This document shows positions 63,603-64,000 of a stretch of DNA of 64,000 nucleotides, in pieces (the first letter of the stretch is position 1; each line of letters opens with the position of its first letter). The translations under genes were made by a program, and so were the position numbers. Location of the stretch: the NCBI GenBank assembly GCA_902492205.1, contig CABUKU010000006.1, forward strand, positions 62,001 through 126,000, written 5' to 3'. Source of the DNA: an uncultured Bacteroides sp. (lineage in GTDB: Bacteria; Bacteroidota; Bacteroidia; Bacteroidales; Bacteroidaceae). Below the pieces are notes generated by a model. The model saw only the letters and a program-made list of their open reading frames with translations. It was not told the DNA's origin and did no database searches.

Positions 63603-64000
63603 TTACAGTGTGTCCAAAAAGTCTTCCATATCCTTCTCCAATCGTTTATAAAGGAAAGAATCTTTGTAGTTGGTATTCTTACGGAGCATCAGTTCCACAC
63701 TGCACTGGCTGTTCTGGTAGCAGGTAAGTTCGTTCATAAATTGAATGTTATGTTCGGCCAGATACTTGATCTCTTGTTCGCGTTCCCTTCTCAACGCCGT
63801 ACAAACGGGATTGAGCAACTTCATTACTACATTATCCATGATATGGTGTCCTTGTATGAAAAGATAAGTAGTTTCCGGCTTCAAGCCCAACGAAGCAAGT
63901 TCCTTTTTCATTCCCTCAATCACGGGCAACGCTTCGGAGTACTTGTGGCGTAACTCCGAAATCTTGGAGTTTACCTTTCTTTCCATGTCGTGCAGGCAAC
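63603..64000 (-). CDS. Unrecognised protein, possibly cut by window edge
   Basis: An ATG at 63986 gives 127 residues, but the frame stays open to the window end (codons for C-L-H-D precede it), so the true start may lie outside. Mostly helical and charged; TYLFIQGHHIMDNVVMKLL and ALRREREQEIKYLAEHN are the most distinctive stretches. They recall the C-terminal part of DUF4435 proteins, but I cannot confirm that. Two Cys near the middle. Monocistronic at its 3' end. Confidence 0.55.
   Translation of the reverse strand, partial: CLHDMERKVNSKISELRHKYSEALPVIEGMKKELASLGLKPETTYLFIQGHHIMDNVVMKLLNPVCTALRREREQEIKYLAEHNIQFMNELTCYQNSQCSVELMLRKNTNYKDSFLYKRLEKDMEDFLDTL

Overview
The window reads as a chromosome segment of a Bacteroidales bacterium, most probably Bacteroides or a close relative. 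Reasons: the fused MurF-alanine racemase; a NADH-dehydrogenase-like operon with fused NuoC-NuoD and no NuoE/F/G; type V (FimA/Mfa) fimbrial genes; SusC/TonB-type outer-membrane proteins; a cellobiose 2-epimerase / GH130 operon; and promoters of the Bacteroides type (TAnnTTTG at -7, often TTG or TTTG about 20 bp upstream). I saw no rRNA, tRNA, CRISPR or prophage.

Layout. 1-5.7 kb (minus strand): the end of a small fimbrial/lipoprotein locus, tatC-tatA, murF-alr and a GSCFA-domain gene. 5.8-9.4 kb: remains of a peptide (RiPP-like) maturation/export cluster, with a broken C39 peptidase, a truncated SPASM protein and an intact outer-membrane beta-barrel receptor. 9.4-10.0 kb: a gene-free block of nested inverted repeats. 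10-14.8 kb: dxs-trkA-trkH. 15.3-25.3 kb: nuoA-B-CD-H-I-J-K-L-M-N. 25.5-40.8 kb: a tyrosine recombinase, then a 1.26-kb segment bounded by a perfect 19-bp inverted repeat that carries an AraC-type regulator and an outward promoter, then a ten-gene fimbrial operon (fimbrillin, Mfa2-type anchor, four tip/adhesin-like proteins, a small unknown, an HU homologue, DUF3575, and a giant OmpA-like lipoprotein). 41-44.5 kb: an HU-like gene with a structured leader, a small membrane protein and a divergent DXS paralogue. 44.6-51.9 kb: a hybrid sensor kinase, and divergently a TonB receptor with a beta-helix lipoprotein. 52.3-57 kb: a beta-mannan disaccharide operon (GH130 phosphorylase, GPH symporter, epimerase) with an AraC regulator. 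57.1-58.4 kb: an MscS channel. 58.5-63.3 kb: aconitase, isocitrate dehydrogenase and citrate synthase, the oxidative branch towards 2-oxoglutarate. The right edge has an unrecognised gene.

Two things stand out. (1) The recombinase, inverted repeat, AraC gene and fimbrial operon look like a phase-variation switch. The only clear promoter inside the segment points away from the fimbrial genes in this orientation and would point at them after inversion, so the window probably shows the OFF state. (2) Three unrelated intergenic regions each hold an array of exactly four short palindromes with centres exactly 22 bp apart, bounded by short inverted caps concentric with the array. The palindrome arms differ between arrays, but the period, copy number and ACAAYTGT-like core do not. 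One array lies in the predicted 5' leader of an HU-like gene. A second repeat family, 60-nt hairpins beginning GCCTTCACC, occurs three times at operon ends.
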